Assembly (NCBI RefSeq): GCF_025263265.1
Contig: NZ_CP079871.1
Span: 1-64,000 of the forward strand
Direction: 5' to 3'
DNA: 64,000 nt
Source of the DNA: Mycobacterium sp. SMC-4
GTDB taxonomy: Bacteria > Actinomycetota > Actinomycetes > Mycobacteriales > Mycobacteriaceae
The notes beneath the pieces are model-generated. The model did no database searches, was not told the origin of the DNA, and saw nothing but the letters and a program-made list of their open reading frames with translations. The position numbers and the translations under genes were made by a program. Shown here piece after piece: positions 45,076 to 54,344 of this stretch; positions within the stretch are counted from its first letter, which is position 1, and every line of letters starts with the position of its first letter.

Positions 45076-46546
45076 CCACATGCTCTTGGGGCAGATGCTC
45101 ATCAGGTTGGCCGCGTAGTGGGTGCGACACCGCTGCCAGGCTGCGCCGGGCAGGTTGGCCGCGATGGCCTCGCGTAGGCCGGCGTGGGCGTCGCTGGTGA
45201 CCAGTCGTGCGCCGGCCAGTCCGCGGGCGACCAGGTCGGCGAAGAACTCGTTCCAGGCGGGGCCGGTCTCGCTGGTGACCACGCGCATGCCCAGGACTTC
45301 GCGGTGTCCGTCACCGTTGACGCCGGTGGCCAAAAGCACCACCGCGTTGACGACCCGGCCGCCTTCGCGGACCTTCATCGTCAACGCATCAGCGGCGACG
45401 AAGGTGAACGGGCCGGCAGAATCGAGTGGTCGGTGGCGGAACTGTTCGACGTGGTCGTCGAGGTCGGTGGCCATGCGGCTGACCTGCGATTTGCTCAGCG
45501 AATCGATGCCCAGCGTCTTGACCAGTTTGTCCATCCGCCGCGTGCTCACCCCGGCCAGGTAGCAGTCGGCGACCACGGTGATCAAGGCGGATTCGGCCCG
45601 CTTGCGTCGCTCCAGCAGCCAGTCGGGAAAGTAGGTTCCCTTGCGCAGCTTGGGAACCGCGACATCGATGGTCCCGACCCGGGTGTCCAGTCCGCGGTGG
45701 CGGTACCCGTTGCGCTGGGCACGGCGTCCCGGTGTGGGCTGGCCCCATTCAGCGCCCACCACGGCATCAGCATCCGCCGACAGCAGGGCGTTGATCACGG
45801 TCTGCAACAGCGAGCGCATCAGATCCGGTGACGCTTCTGACAGGGCCTCGCCAAGAAGGCCGGCAGGGTCGACAATGTGGGGTGCGGTCATCGTGATGCT
45901 CCTCGAGGATTCTGTGGAAGGTTGACTCGAAGGATCACGCGGTGGCCGCTTCACGTCCATCACCAACACGATGACGAACCCAGCAACCGCGCTACACCAC
46001 TATGCGGGACTCAACTGCACTTTTCGCGGCGATCGCATCCCGATACCCACCCGGGCCGATCACGTCCAGATGGCGCTGGATGGTCCGATACGACACCGTC
46101 GTAGCGCCCAAGTCTTCGAGCACCCGGATCGAGTCGAGCTTGCTGGTCGGCTCCACGATCCGGGCGCTCACCAGATCCCGGAACACCGCGTCATCGACCA
46201 CATCGAATCCGAGCCAGTCATACACGTGCCCGAGGACCTCACGCAGTAACCGCGAGGAGGTGCCCGTGATGTGACCCGGGCCGGCCGACGCCGGCGCCAC
46301 GGTCTCATCGGCGGGCCGCCAGTCGGCGACCTCGCCGACACGGGCGACCTTGCGGGCTACCTCCAGATCCAGACCCTGTTGATCACCATCGGCGATCCGG
46401 CGGGCCTGCTCCAGCAGAACCCCCAGCTCAACGTCGGTATGGGCGGACCCCAGATGAGCCAGGATCTCGTGTTTGCCCTGGTTCTTGCGGGCCACCTGCA
46501 CCGCCACCGCACCGGAGGAAGTGCGCACCTTCCGCACGTACGCCAC

Positions 46547-46812
46547 CGCCCGAACCTACCCCGTTAGTGCCCCTAGTGCCCCAAATCACCACACGAAACC
46601 CCAGGTCACAGCGATAAGACCCCTCAGATCCCCGATCGATGTCCTAACTCAGGTGGTTGCGCTGCAAGGGGACACGCTCGGCATTGGCGATTGTCTCGGG
46701 AGGCTGGGCGCTCCAGGCCTCGCCACCTCCGTTGGTCATTCTCTGACTATCTCATCCTGGACTCCAACCGCGGCGAGCCATGCCCTCCGGCTGAGCGGTT
46801 ACTGTCTCTGTT
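46547..46812. other. Gap between the IS1634-type element and the lipoprotein gene
   Basis: Contains the outer end of the IS1634-type element, whose terminus I cannot place exactly (a TTAGTGCCCCTAGTGCCCC stretch lies at 46564-46582), and the downstream flank of the broken lipoprotein gene. No gene is supported. Confidence 0.4.
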
Positions 46813-47146
46813 CTATTCCGCATTCAATTCCGGGCATTGATGCGTGTGGGCTGCAACTAGCAGTTTGTAGTATTGCTCTGCGGCGGTGACAAACGCTTCA
46901 GGAGGGGTATTATTCATCTCGTTTCGCCGCGTTGCCTGATGAGATTCGAACGCTTGCCTTGACGCAGGACTTTCTATCGCGATGCCATCGTATACGGAAT
47001 CGGCTGTGGCAATTACTTGACTTTTCCATTTCTTGGGATTTGATCTGATGTCCTCGATGCTCCTAGCCCGAGCGCTTAGTGTGATTGGCGCTATTGTGTT
47101 GTTAGCGCCGCCGCCGGGCATCGCCCAACAAACGTGGCGGCCTAGG

Positions 47147-48220
47147 TGTAACTCCCAGACAGGTTGTGAACGGCGTGGTGAGCGGAAGTAGGTGAGGACC
47201 TCCGGTATCGGTGTGGTTACCAAACACGCACATCCGATTACCGAGAGGTCCTCATGGTCCACGCTAATGCTTCGTTGACTCCTCGTGGGCGGTTGCGGCT
47301 TGCGCAGGCGGTTGTTGATCAGGGCTGGAGTTTGCGGCGCGCGGCTGAGCGGTTCCAATGTTCGGTGGCCACAGCCAAGAAATGGGCCGACCGTTATCGC
47401 GACGGTGGCGAAGCAGCGATGGTAGACCGGCCCAGCCGGCCGCATCGCAGTCCGTTGCGGTTGCCGAAACGACGTGAGCGGCGCATCGTCAACCTGCGCT
47501 TCACCCGGCGCTGGGGCCCACATCGCATCGCCGCTTACCTGCACCTGCCACGCTCGACCGTTGAGGCGGTGCTGCGCCGCTACCGGATGCCATTGCTGCG
47601 GCACCTGGACCAAAACACCGGGTTACCGGTACGCCGGCCCAAACCCCGCCGCTATGAGCACCCGGCTCCCGGCGACTTGGTCCATGTCGACGTCAAGAAA
47701 CTGGGCCGCATCCCCGACGGGGGCGGCCATCGCAAGCTGGGTCGCCAAGCCGGCCGGCGCAACCGCTGCGGCATGGGATACACGTTCTTGCACCACGCCG
47801 TTGATGACCACTCCCGGCTGGCCTACTCCGAGGACCTCACCGACGAACGCAAAGAAACCGCCGCGGGATTCTGGAAACGCGCCAACGCGTTCTTCGCCGA
47901 CCACGGCATCACCGTCAAACGAGTGTTGACCGACAATGGATCCTGTTACCGGTCAAAGAATTTCGCTGAAGCGCTCGGCCCCGACATCACCCACAAGAGG
48001 ACCCGGCCCTACCGGCCACAGACCAACGGCAAAGTCGAGCGATTCAACCGCACCCTGACCACCGAATGGGCCTATGCGCAGACCTACCGCTCTGAGGCCG
48101 AACGCGCCGGAACCTACCAGCACTGGCTGCATCACTACAATCACCACCGACCCCACACCGGCATCGGCGGAATGACACCAATCGAGCGCCTACGCGTTCA
48201 CAACCTACCCGTGAAGAACA
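47147..48220 (+). mobile_element. IS481-family element, complete copy
   Basis: A 1074-bp element from TGTAACTCC to GAAGAACA with imperfect inverted ends; GGTTGTGAAC is identical at the inner side. It is flanked by a 6-bp duplication CCTAGG (47141-47146 and 48221-48226), matching the NCTAGN target preference known for IS481. The left 377 bp are also present at 3738-4114. Confidence 0.95.
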
Positions 48221-48225
48221 CCTAG
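47254..48225 (+). CDS. IS481-family transposase
   Basis: A 323-residue transposase. It has an N-terminal helix-turn-helix (WSLRRAAERFQCSVATAKKW) and an integrase core with D in GDLVHVDVKKLGRI, D in VKRVLTDNGSCYRS and E in TNGKVERFNRTL. The last codon is completed and the TAG stop is supplied by the flanking CCTAGG target, outside the element proper. It is intact. Confidence 0.95.
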   Translation: MVHANASLTPRGRLRLAQAVVDQGWSLRRAAERFQCSVATAKKWADRYRDGGEAAMVDRPSRPHRSPLRLPKRRERRIVNLRFTRRWGPHRIAAYLHLPRSTVEAVLRRYRMPLLRHLDQNTGLPVRRPKPRRYEHPAPGDLVHVDVKKLGRIPDGGGHRKLGRQAGRRNRCGMGYTFLHHAVDDHSRLAYSEDLTDERKETAAGFWKRANAFFADHGITVKRVLTDNGSCYRSKNFAEALGPDITHKRTRPYRPQTNGKVERFNRTLTTEWAYAQTYRSEAERAGTYQHWLHHYNHHRPHTGIGGMTPIERLRVHNLPVKNT

Positions 48226-48782
48226 GCCTCGGATGAAGTGTGGTGTCTTGGCCATGATTTCGGCTGCCGCATCAGTAGTGATCCCGTGGTCCCATATGTA
48301 GGCATCCGCCCACCCCTTTTCGAGGTCACACACGGCGGAGGCAAATGCAGAGTCCCCGCCGTTCGGCACGCGGTCGTAGAATGTAGAGATTAAGTAGTCG
48401 CGGTTCTTCGACGGCAAGAATTCTTCCGGTCCGCTCATGGCGAGGTGGTCTTCATCTTGGGTTCGCAGATCACCGGTGTACGGACTTGGCAGCCGAATCG
48501 ACAGCCAGGCGTCCGCGATTTGCTCTGGGGTGGAATTGGATCCGGCCGAATCGACACATCCTGTCCCTGCGATAGCGGATTCAACCACCTCCGCCGCGCT
48601 AGGAAAGCCGGGCAGTGATCCGCTTGGACCGTCACCACCACAACCTGCGACCAGAATTGTCGCTGCCAGCAGCACAATACGCTTATGTCTCATCACGACG
48701 CCCCCGATGGCTTACGTTCGAGCATACGCGCGGGTCCCACCGTTTCGCACGTCATTCGGATGTTTTTAGCCATCCACTTTCA

Positions 48783-48808
48783 GGTAGACTATGCACTACA
48801 GGTCTACC
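48783..48808 (+). promoter_or_regulatory. Palindromic promoter/operator, site 1 (upstream of the XRE gene)
   Basis: GGTAGAC at 48783-48789 and GTCTACC at 48802-48808 form a 7-bp inverted repeat. TAGACT (48785-48790) is a TANNNT -10 box about 40 bp before the XRE start. The inner TATGCACTAC also occurs in site 5 (60357-60364 region). This may be an autoregulatory variant of the shared motif. Confidence 0.6.
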
Positions 48809-48829
48809 GGGCAACGAAGGGACCGAACC

Positions 48830-49123
48830 ATGCCGGCCGCCAAGTCCGACACCACGACGGACGCCAAGTCCGCCAGGAAACTTGAACTTGAACGTCGCAA
48901 CGCCGCCGTCGGTGAACGCATTCTCCCGATCATCGGAGCCAACATCGTCGCACGCCGGGAAGACCTGCGGCTGTCGCAGCGGGCACTGGCAGAAAATGCC
49001 GACGTCGACCGCATCTGGATCCGCCAAGTCGAACAAGGCACCCGAGCCCCCACTGTGATCGTCCTGGCCAAGATCGCAGAAGCCCTCGACACCACCGTCG
49101 AGGCGCTGACCAAAGGGACCTAA
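48830..49123 (+). CDS. Small XRE-family DNA-binding protein
   Basis: A 97-residue protein: a basic, charged N-terminal 35 residues, then a complete Cro/C1-type helix-turn-helix domain (ARREDLRLSQRALAENADVDRIWIRQVEQGTRAP, two motif helices around residues 50-75). ATG 48830 follows GAAGGGACC. It is the best candidate in the window for the protein that reads the repeated inverted-repeat promoters, one of which lies directly before it. That link is inference. Confidence 0.82.
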   Translation: MPAAKSDTTTDAKSARKLELERRNAAVGERILPIIGANIVARREDLRLSQRALAENADVDRIWIRQVEQGTRAPTVIVLAKIAEALDTTVEALTKGT

Positions 49124-49127
49124 CAGC

Positions 49128-49238
49128 ATGGCTGCGCTCGGGCTGCCCGCGACCATCACCGTGGCCGTGCTTGTCGGACCCAGCTGGTATAGATCGCCGC
49201 AGACCCGCACACCTCGACGGGAAGGCGCAGGGCAATGA
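49128..49238 (+). CDS. Possible 36-residue peptide coupled to the next gene
   Basis: ATG 49128 opens a 36-codon frame (AALGLPATITVAVLVGPSWY...) whose TGA overlaps the ATG of the next gene at 49235 (ATGA). It starts 4 bp after the XRE stop. The hydrophobic first half could be membrane-associated. Spacing on both sides supports a real coupled gene, but length and lack of a recognised family keep confidence low. Confidence 0.4.
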   Translation: MAALGLPATITVAVLVGPSWYRSPQTRTPRREGAGQ

Positions 49239-49651
49239 ATCCGTTCGACTACAACCACCCCCCTGATGCACCCGCCAGCGGCCAGCTGTACATCGCGACG
49301 GTCAAACCCTTCGATGCCGTGTCGCCCTCCGACCACCAACCGCTGGCGCGGGTCCGCTACACCAACGGCAAGACCTTCGTCGGCCGCGACACCGTGCGGC
49401 ACATCGACGTCCACCGCGAGACCGGCCAGCCCGTGGAGCACTGGATGCGCATCGACGGCTATGCGCGCGAGATTGTCTCCCAGATCAGCACCCTGGTCGC
49501 AGACGGCGCCGTCAGCCCCGTTGCCTGTTTCACCGAGCTGCGCTACCACCTCGACGCCGACACCGGCTGGTCCCCCGCGATCGACGCCCTCAGTGACGAA
49601 GACTGGGCCGCGGTGCAGTGGCGCGTCACCGACCTTCTACGCACCGGATGA
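49235..49651 (+). CDS. Hypothetical protein in the XRE operon
   Basis: A 138-residue soluble protein with no family I recognise. It contains a beta-rich first half (GQLYIATVKPFDAV, ARVRYTNGKTFVGRD) and an acidic helical end. It belongs to the same transcription unit as the XRE gene. The start follows GGGAAGG. It converges on the kinase gene. Confidence 0.65.
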   Translation: MNPFDYNHPPDAPASGQLYIATVKPFDAVSPSDHQPLARVRYTNGKTFVGRDTVRHIDVHRETGQPVEHWMRIDGYAREIVSQISTLVADGAVSPVACFTELRYHLDADTGWSPAIDALSDEDWAAVQWRVTDLLRTG

Positions 49652-49670
49652 ACGCCGCGGGCTCAGCACG

Positions 49671-51614
49671 CTAGTCGCCGGTGCGCTCCATCTTGAGCCG
49701 GTACGGAGTGAGCGGCTTGACGCAGCTTCCGTCCAAGACCTCCTCCTGGCCGCGGCCCTCAATGACCGGGATCGGATTCGGCGCCGGCCGAGGCAAGTCG
49801 AATTCCTCGCTGCGCTTCAGCGGTGCTGGAACGTCGTCGACGATGCACGGCGGGTTCCCCTCAAACCGGCTCGTCCACCGGCCGTCGGCGAAGGTATAGA
49901 CCCCGCCCCTTCCGTCGAGCGGCTGAAGCACCCCCAAACTTACGCACCGCGCCTGTGCCCGAAGACAATACGTTCGGAAGTCCACTTCGACGGAGCCACC
50001 GGCACCGTTCAAGAGCGTCTGCGTCATGGTGTAGCGGCCACGAAACCCCTCTGCTGGAACAGGCTGGCGGGCGGGCAACGCGGCGGGATCAGCGATGGCC
50101 GCGACGTCGGTATCAGCGACACGGGTCAGCGCCACCGTCGAGGACGTGCTGCAGTTGCTGCCGTTGATCACCCGGTACTCACCGGCCAGGGTGCCATCGT
50201 CGTGAGGTGTCAGTGTGATGACTTCCCAGGTTTCCGGGGCGAACTCGCGGTCACGACAATCATCGCGCAGCGCGGGCGTGATCGCCGCCGAACTCGTCGG
50301 CACGGTCCCCACCGCAATCCACTGCCCGCCAACATCATCGAAAACAAGACTGGAATTGAGGGTGGGGCCGGCGACGGCTTCGGCAATCGCGGTGCACCCC
50401 GACGGGGAGCACGCTGAACGGATCTCCAGTGTGCCCTGCCGACGCTTGGGATCGAAGACCTCACCTGTGGTGATGTGTGTCTCTGGGCCGAAGTCCGCCG
50501 CGTAGGTTCCGGTCAGCGGACCGGTATTGGGCGCGGGTGCAGTCTCCGCGACGGATACGTCAGGGCTGACACTCTCGCTGGAGGGTGGGGAACTCGATTC
50601 CCAGGGTTGCTCGATGGCCAGTACCGTCACCCCGGCCACAGCCAGGGTGGCCGCGGCCGCCAACCCTGCCACCCTGGCCATGCGGCGCCCGCGCCGCGCG
50701 GAAGGCGCAGGGGCGAAGGTGCTCGGCGGTGGGAGCGAGGCCGACTGGGTGGGTGCGGCCGGTGAGATCTGGGGGCCGGCGTGCTGGATCAGTGCCTGGG
50801 TGAAGTCGCGACAGCTGGCGAAGCGGTCTGCGGGCTTCTTCGCCAGCGCCACAGCTAGGGGCCAGTCCAGCGAAGCCAGGTCGGGACGCGTGTCAGCCAG
50901 GCGGGGAGGCGCACTGGAGAGGTGGCTGCTGATCACGACAGCGGGATTGGCGAACGGGAACAGCTGAGTCCCGGTCAGTAGGTGGTAGGCGGTGGCAGCG
51001 AGTGCGTACTGGTCGGCGCGGCCGTCGGCGTCCTGGCCCAGCAGTTGCTCGGGTGCCGCGTAGGCGACGGTGCCGACGGTCATGTTCGTTGTGGTCAAGC
51101 CGCTGACGTCGTCGAGGCTGCGGGCAATGCCGAAGTCGGCCAGCATGACCTGCGATTCGCCCCGCGAATCCGGGTGCGACACCATGATGTTGGCCGGCTT
51201 GACGTCGCGGTGCAGCAGCCCCTTGCTGTGCGCATAATCAAGGGCCTCCCCCACGGCACCGATGATCCGCAGCGCCAGGTCGGTCGGCATCCCACCGGGA
51301 TACCGTTGTGCCAGCAGTTCGCCGGCGTTGAGCCCATCGACGTAGCACATCGCGATCCACAGCCGGCCGTCGGCTTCCCCGCGATCGAGGACACTGACGA
51401 TATGCGGATGCCACAAGCTGGCCGCAAGATCCGCTTCGCGCGCGAACCGGACCTGGTAGCTGGAGTCCATCGAGATGTCGGCTCGCAGCAACTTGAGCGC
51501 GTCATACCGTGGCAACCGAGGGTGCTCGGCGAGGTAGACCTCCCCCATCCCACCGGACCCGAGCGGCCGCACAATGCGGTACCCAGCAAAGTGCTCTCCC
51601 ACCCCCACCGGCAT
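49671..51614 (-). CDS. Membrane-anchored Ser/Thr protein kinase (PknF/Stk-like)
   Basis: A 647-residue Hanks-type kinase. The glycine loop [13 protein letters not shown] is at 19-31, with K41 in [16 protein letters not shown] (135-143), DFGIA (160-164) and an APEQ motif. A Pro/Ser-rich juxtamembrane segment, one membrane helix at about 313-333 and a 310-residue extracytoplasmic domain with several cysteines follow. That domain probably senses a ligand. The frame is intact. TAATAT ends 6 nt before the ATG, so translation is probably leaderless. Confidence 0.92.
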   Translation of the reverse strand: MPVGVGEHFAGYRIVRPLGSGGMGEVYLAEHPRLPRYDALKLLRADISMDSSYQVRFAREADLAASLWHPHIVSVLDRGEADGRLWIAMCYVDGLNAGELLAQRYPGGMPTDLALRIIGAVGEALDYAHSKGLLHRDVKPANIMVSHPDSRGESQVMLADFGIARSLDDVSGLTTTNMTVGTVAYAAPEQLLGQDADGRADQYALAATAYHLLTGTQLFPFANPAVVISSHLSSAPPRLADTRPDLASLDWPLAVALAKKPADRFASCRDFTQALIQHAGPQISPAAPTQSASLPPPSTFAPAPSARRGRRMARVAGLAAAATLAVAGVTVLAIEQPWESSSPPSSESVSPDVSVAETAPAPNTGPLTGTYAADFGPETHITTGEVFDPKRRQGTLEIRSACSPSGCTAIAEAVAGPTLNSSLVFDDVGGQWIAVGTVPTSSAAITPALRDDCRDREFAPETWEVITLTPHDDGTLAGEYRVINGSNCSTSSTVALTRVADTDVAAIADPAALPARQPVPAEGFRGRYTMTQTLLNGAGGSVEVDFRTYCLRAQARCVSLGVLQPLDGRGGVYTFADGRWTSRFEGNPPCIVDDVPAPLKRSEEFDLPRPAPNPIPVIEGRGQEEVLDGSCVKPLTPYRLKMERTGD

Positions 51615-51653
51615 GGCAGCATATTAGCTGCCCGCCACGTCACGATGTCGTGA
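51614..51653 (-). promoter_or_regulatory. Leaderless kinase promoter with upstream palindrome
   Basis: On the minus strand a TAATAT -10 box lies 6 nt before the kinase ATG, giving a transcript that starts at the start codon. Upstream, TCACGA-TG-TCGTGA (51640-51653) is a perfect 6-bp-armed palindrome close to the -35 position and could be an operator. Confidence 0.55.
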
Positions 51654-51950
51654 CACCGGCACCGGCAGTCGTTGCGGTGCCCGGCTCGCCGCGGTGCAGG
51701 TCACCCGTCACATCCCGCTCCACCCCGCAGTGGGCCACGGTGCGGGTTCCCCAGACCGGGCGGTGTCGGAACAGGTAGCGCGACGCGCCCGTGGCCGGTC
51801 CGACCGCCCCCGCAGATCGGGTCGTGCGTGAAGGGGTCTGATTGCACGCAGGCCCGGCCCGCGGGTTCGCCAGTTGTGCTCAGTCACAGTGGTGCTTGCC
51901 TGCCGTACAACGACGCACGGACAGGGACTGGCCGGGCGGGCCGGGCCGGG

Positions 51951-53141
51951 CTAGAACAGTGCGGCTCCATTGGCCTGAGCCCAGTGAGTCTCAAACGCCG
52001 GACGTTGCTTGTCGTCGACGACAGCGGGAGCCACGACGAAGAAATGTTCGCAGTTGTCGGCCACCGCAAGGTGGTGCCGCACGATGTGATCCGCGCCGAC
52101 CTCACGGCGGCCGGGCAGTCCGCTCAGGTGGGCATCCATCTCGGCTCGCGTCCCGCGCGCCAGCCGCCGCACCGACCGCGCGGTGATCCCCCGCCGGCCC
52201 TCCCGCCCCGGAGGTGTCACCCGGCGAACCTCGTAGACAGCGAACTCCGCGGCATCGAACATCTCTCGAAAGGCGACCTCGACCTCCACCAGACCGGCTT
52301 CGGTGATCATCTGCGCCACGCTCCCACCGGCGATCAGGGTTTGGCGTTCATTGAGCCGCCGCGATGTCGCTTCGATGAGCATGGCCTGCGCTCCGGCCTG
52401 TGGCTCCTGGCGGTAGCGCTCGACCATGTTGGCCCGTCCCGAGGAGGTGCTCAACGCGAAAACACAGTATGAGCAGCAGGATTTCGACCAGGACACGCCC
52501 AGCTTGGTGAACACGTAGTCCGCGCACGCCTGACGATCCATCCCGGCCTCGATCAGCGGGTACCAGCCTCGCCGCCGCTCGGTATTGAATAGTTGGTCCT
52601 TGGCGGCGCGGCGTTGCTCGCCGGCTTCGAACCCGATCACGTGCCGGTAGGGTTGACCATCGGTGATTTTCTTGATGACCGGATCCAGTGCCCAGCCCTT
52701 GGCGTGGATCGAGCAGGCACGCTTGCCGCCGAGCTGCGGAACCGTTCCAGCAGAAAGCATTTCGGTAGAAAGGCGATACGCGCCGTCGCTGTACAACTTC
52801 TGCGGACAGGTCGAATCGTCAAGCACCACAACCCCGTTGCCGTTCGCGGTCGGAGTGCGCTCAGAGCGGGCACATTGGATGTAGCGAACACCGAACCGCC
52901 TGAACAATGGGAGGATGTACGTCTCGACATCCCTAGAGGTGGAACGGAATTCGTCACCCGTCATGGCCGTCAGCACCACCATGTCGGCCAGGTCGAAATC
53001 CCGAGTCTCCGGTTCGGTCAGCCACCGCAGCAGCAAGCAAGTGGAGTCAAGCCCAAGGCCGTAACTGACCACAACTTTCGGGCGGTGCTCACCGGAGACG
53101 ATGCCTGGGATCTCCAATTCCGTTGTGGCCGTGCGGCTCAT
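51951..53141 (-). CDS. PP-loop ATPase, PAPS reductase-like superfamily (A)
   Basis: A 396-residue protein with an N-terminal PP-loop (VVVSYGLGLDSTCLL, residues 23-37), whose SxGxxS-type loop binds ATP. A HUP-fold core follows (VVLTAMTGDEFRSTSRDV) and a cysteine-rich segment SWSKSCCSYCVFAL at about 215-228 that may bind metal or a cluster. The superfamily activates substrates by adenylation and includes sulfate reduction, tRNA thiolation and DNA phosphorothioation (DndC-like) enzymes. It is not a standard CysH. It is divergent from a hypothetical gene across inverted-repeat site 2. Confidence 0.75.
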   Translation of the reverse strand: MSRTATTELEIPGIVSGEHRPKVVVSYGLGLDSTCLLLRWLTEPETRDFDLADMVVLTAMTGDEFRSTSRDVETYILPLFRRFGVRYIQCARSERTPTANGNGVVVLDDSTCPQKLYSDGAYRLSTEMLSAGTVPQLGGKRACSIHAKGWALDPVIKKITDGQPYRHVIGFEAGEQRRAAKDQLFNTERRRGWYPLIEAGMDRQACADYVFTKLGVSWSKSCCSYCVFALSTSSGRANMVERYRQEPQAGAQAMLIEATSRRLNERQTLIAGGSVAQMITEAGLVEVEVAFREMFDAAEFAVYEVRRVTPPGREGRRGITARSVRRLARGTRAEMDAHLSGLPGRREVGADHIVRHHLAVADNCEHFFVVAPAVVDDKQRPAFETHWAQANGAALF

Positions 53142-53167
53142 GCTGTCCCCCCCATCGATCAGATGCT

Positions 53168-53206
53168 GTTGTCTCTAGACTACCAAACTGGTAGGCTAAA
53201 GACAAC
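53168..53206 (+). promoter_or_regulatory. Palindromic promoter/operator, site 2
   Basis: GTTGTCT (53168-53174) pairs with AGACAAC (53200-53206). Inside them CTACCA and TGGTAG form a second inverted repeat around AAC. TTGTCT and TAGGCT (53193-53198) are 17 bp apart and fit -35/-10 boxes for the gene at 53259. The site lies between divergent genes and may act on both. Confidence 0.75.
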
Positions 53207-53258
53207 CGGCCTCGAGGTGAGGCGGTGCCCGGCGAGCACGAGGAAGAAGGTCGACCCA

Positions 53259-53759
53259 ATGACTTATGGCGACGACAGCGGCAACCCCCGAGCGGCCTAC
53301 CTGAGCGCACTGCGCCGCAACTACACCTTCGACAGTGCACGCGCAGCCGTAGCCACTGCCAGCGAGAAGCTCAACGAAGCCAGGGCCACCCTCGTTCTGG
53401 CCCATGACCTTCGCGCCGACCTCGGCGTCCTAGATGTCCGCGTCCTGAGCCGGGCGGTCGAAACCCTCAGCGCTGACCTGCACGCCCTCGGCGAAGCGCT
53501 GGCCGACACCGTGGACGTGTTGGCGACCCTCAACGGCCGGGCCCGCCCGGCTCGCGCCACTGAGTACGTCGCCGCCGACGGTGTCACGGTCATCCAGATC
53601 GACACCGACGCCAACGTCGGACCCGTCCGAGTCAACCTCAACGACACCTGCATCCACGACGGCCGCCCCGCAGCGGCCACGCCGGAGGAAGGCAGCTACT
53701 GGCCCACCGAGGCCGGACTGCTGGCCATTCACCACAACGGCCGCCGCAGCGACGGCTAG
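53259..53759 (+). CDS. Hypothetical protein with helical N-terminus
   Basis: A 166-residue protein. Residues 15-90 form a long, probably coiled-coil helix pair (FDSARAAVATASEKLNEARATL), followed by a small beta-rich domain (GVTVIQIDTDANVGPVRVNLNDTC). No family recognised. ATG 53259 follows GAGGAAGAAGG. It is the first gene after palindromic promoter site 2. Confidence 0.65.
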   Translation: MTYGDDSGNPRAAYLSALRRNYTFDSARAAVATASEKLNEARATLVLAHDLRADLGVLDVRVLSRAVETLSADLHALGEALADTVDVLATLNGRARPARATEYVAADGVTVIQIDTDANVGPVRVNLNDTCIHDGRPAAATPEEGSYWPTEAGLLAIHHNGRRSDG

Positions 53760-53810
53760 CCCAGCGACCCCCGCCAGAGCCTCACATCACCACCGATAAG
53801 GAGACCACCC

Positions 53811-54344
53811 ATGACCACTGCCGGCACCTTTGCTCTCGACGCCGGGCTGCACACCTACCCCGCGGCGGGATTCGACATCCCCTGGAACGGATGGGCCACA
53901 CCCATCGTCAGCCGCGCCACCCTGTGCGCCCTGATCGCCAACGAAGATCCCCTCGGGCAACGCCTGACCCTGGAGTTCGACGGAACCATCGCCACCGTCG
54001 CCGACCGCGACCCCGCCGGACGCCACACCGACGCCGTCACGCTGGTTCCAGACGCCGACGGCCTCTACCATCTTGTCGCACTGGGATGGACATTCCACCA
54101 GATCGAAGAACGCCCCCAGCGGGGCCAATTCGCCACCCCGGAATGCCGCTATACCGTCACCTGGCAGATCGACGCACTCGATGCGACAACCCCGGTCGAG
54201 GCCGCCCAGTTCGCCCGCGACGCCCAAACCCGGCCCCAGACCACGGCCACTGTCTTCACTGTCACCGACACCACAACAGGCCAGCACCACCTCGTTGACC
54301 TGGCTGCGCAGAACCCCGACCAGGACCAGCCGCACGACTGCTAG
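53811..54344 (+). CDS. Hypothetical protein
   Basis: A 177-residue soluble protein of unknown function with alternating beta-like stretches (HTYPAAGFDIPWNGWATPIV, RLTLEFDGTIATVADRD, TATVFTVTDTTTGQHHLVDL). ATG 53811 has a strong AAGGAGACC site. It lies 51 bp after the previous gene and is probably co-transcribed from site 2. Confidence 0.65.
   Translation: MTTAGTFALDAGLHTYPAAGFDIPWNGWATPIVSRATLCALIANEDPLGQRLTLEFDGTIATVADRDPAGRHTDAVTLVPDADGLYHLVALGWTFHQIEERPQRGQFATPECRYTVTWQIDALDATTPVEAAQFARDAQTRPQTTATVFTVTDTTTGQHHLVDLAAQNPDQDQPHDC

Larger units (their letters stand above)
43153..45891 (-). pseudogene. IS1081-type transposase split by IS256 copy D
   Basis: The N-terminal part (45891 to 45076; starts MTAPHIVDPAGLLGEAL, includes RNGYRHRGLDTRVGTIDV, VAADALTMKVREGG and RLVTSDAHAG) is followed after the insertion by 43591 to 43153 ([47 protein letters not shown]). 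Joining across the repeated CATGTGG restores ...[13 protein letters not shown]..., in frame and of normal length (about 415 residues). The gene is inactive as it stands. Confidence 0.93.
43107..46016 (-). mobile_element. IS1081-type (IS256 family) element containing IS256 copy D
   Basis: The ends match as inverted repeats: CGGGTCAAGTCCCGGGAAGT at 43107, and GTTGAGTCCCG...AGTGGTGTAG read from the other end near 46015. A 6-bp GCACTT lies at 43101-43106 and 46017-46022. The internal IS256 copy D separates its transposase into two parts. Confidence 0.87.
38761..46546 (-). pseudogene. IS1634-type transposase split by two other elements
   Basis: On the minus strand the N-terminal part (46546 to 46017; AYVRKVRTSSGAVAVQVAR, ELGVLLEQARRI) is interrupted by an IS1081-type element. 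It resumes at 43106-42852 (LLYDVTTLYIEAESEDELRK, LVPIIAGFVER), is interrupted by an IS21-type element, and resumes at 38913-38761 (HGLAGTPLVVAADAGML, DELGLLFIVGSR). It is then cut by an IS256 stub. The second junction rejoins in frame across GCGT. The first rejoins one base out of frame, so this copy may already have been damaged. The C-terminus is missing. Confidence 0.85.
46813..48696 (-). pseudogene. Lipoprotein gene split by IS481
   Basis: The N-terminal part (48696 to 48221) encodes a signal peptide with lipobox LVAGC (lipid-bearing C19) and a domain ending ...TPHFIRGLG. The C-terminal part (47140 to 46813) continues RHVCWAMPGGGANNTIAP and ends CPELNAE. Removing IS481 and one CCTAGG copy joins the parts in frame to a 267-residue lipoprotein of unknown function. 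An apparent longer minus-strand frame through 47613 is antisense to the transposase. Confidence 0.88.

Noticed and set aside
45076..45970. A complete separate transposase gene at this position.
   Set aside because: It is only the N-terminal part of the IS1081-type transposase; its C-terminal part lies at 43153-43591 on the other side of IS256 copy D.
47147..47613. A minus-strand frame that fuses antisense IS481 to the lipoprotein C-terminus.
   Set aside because: It appears only because the insertion left the frame open; the natural N-terminus lies across the element at 48696.
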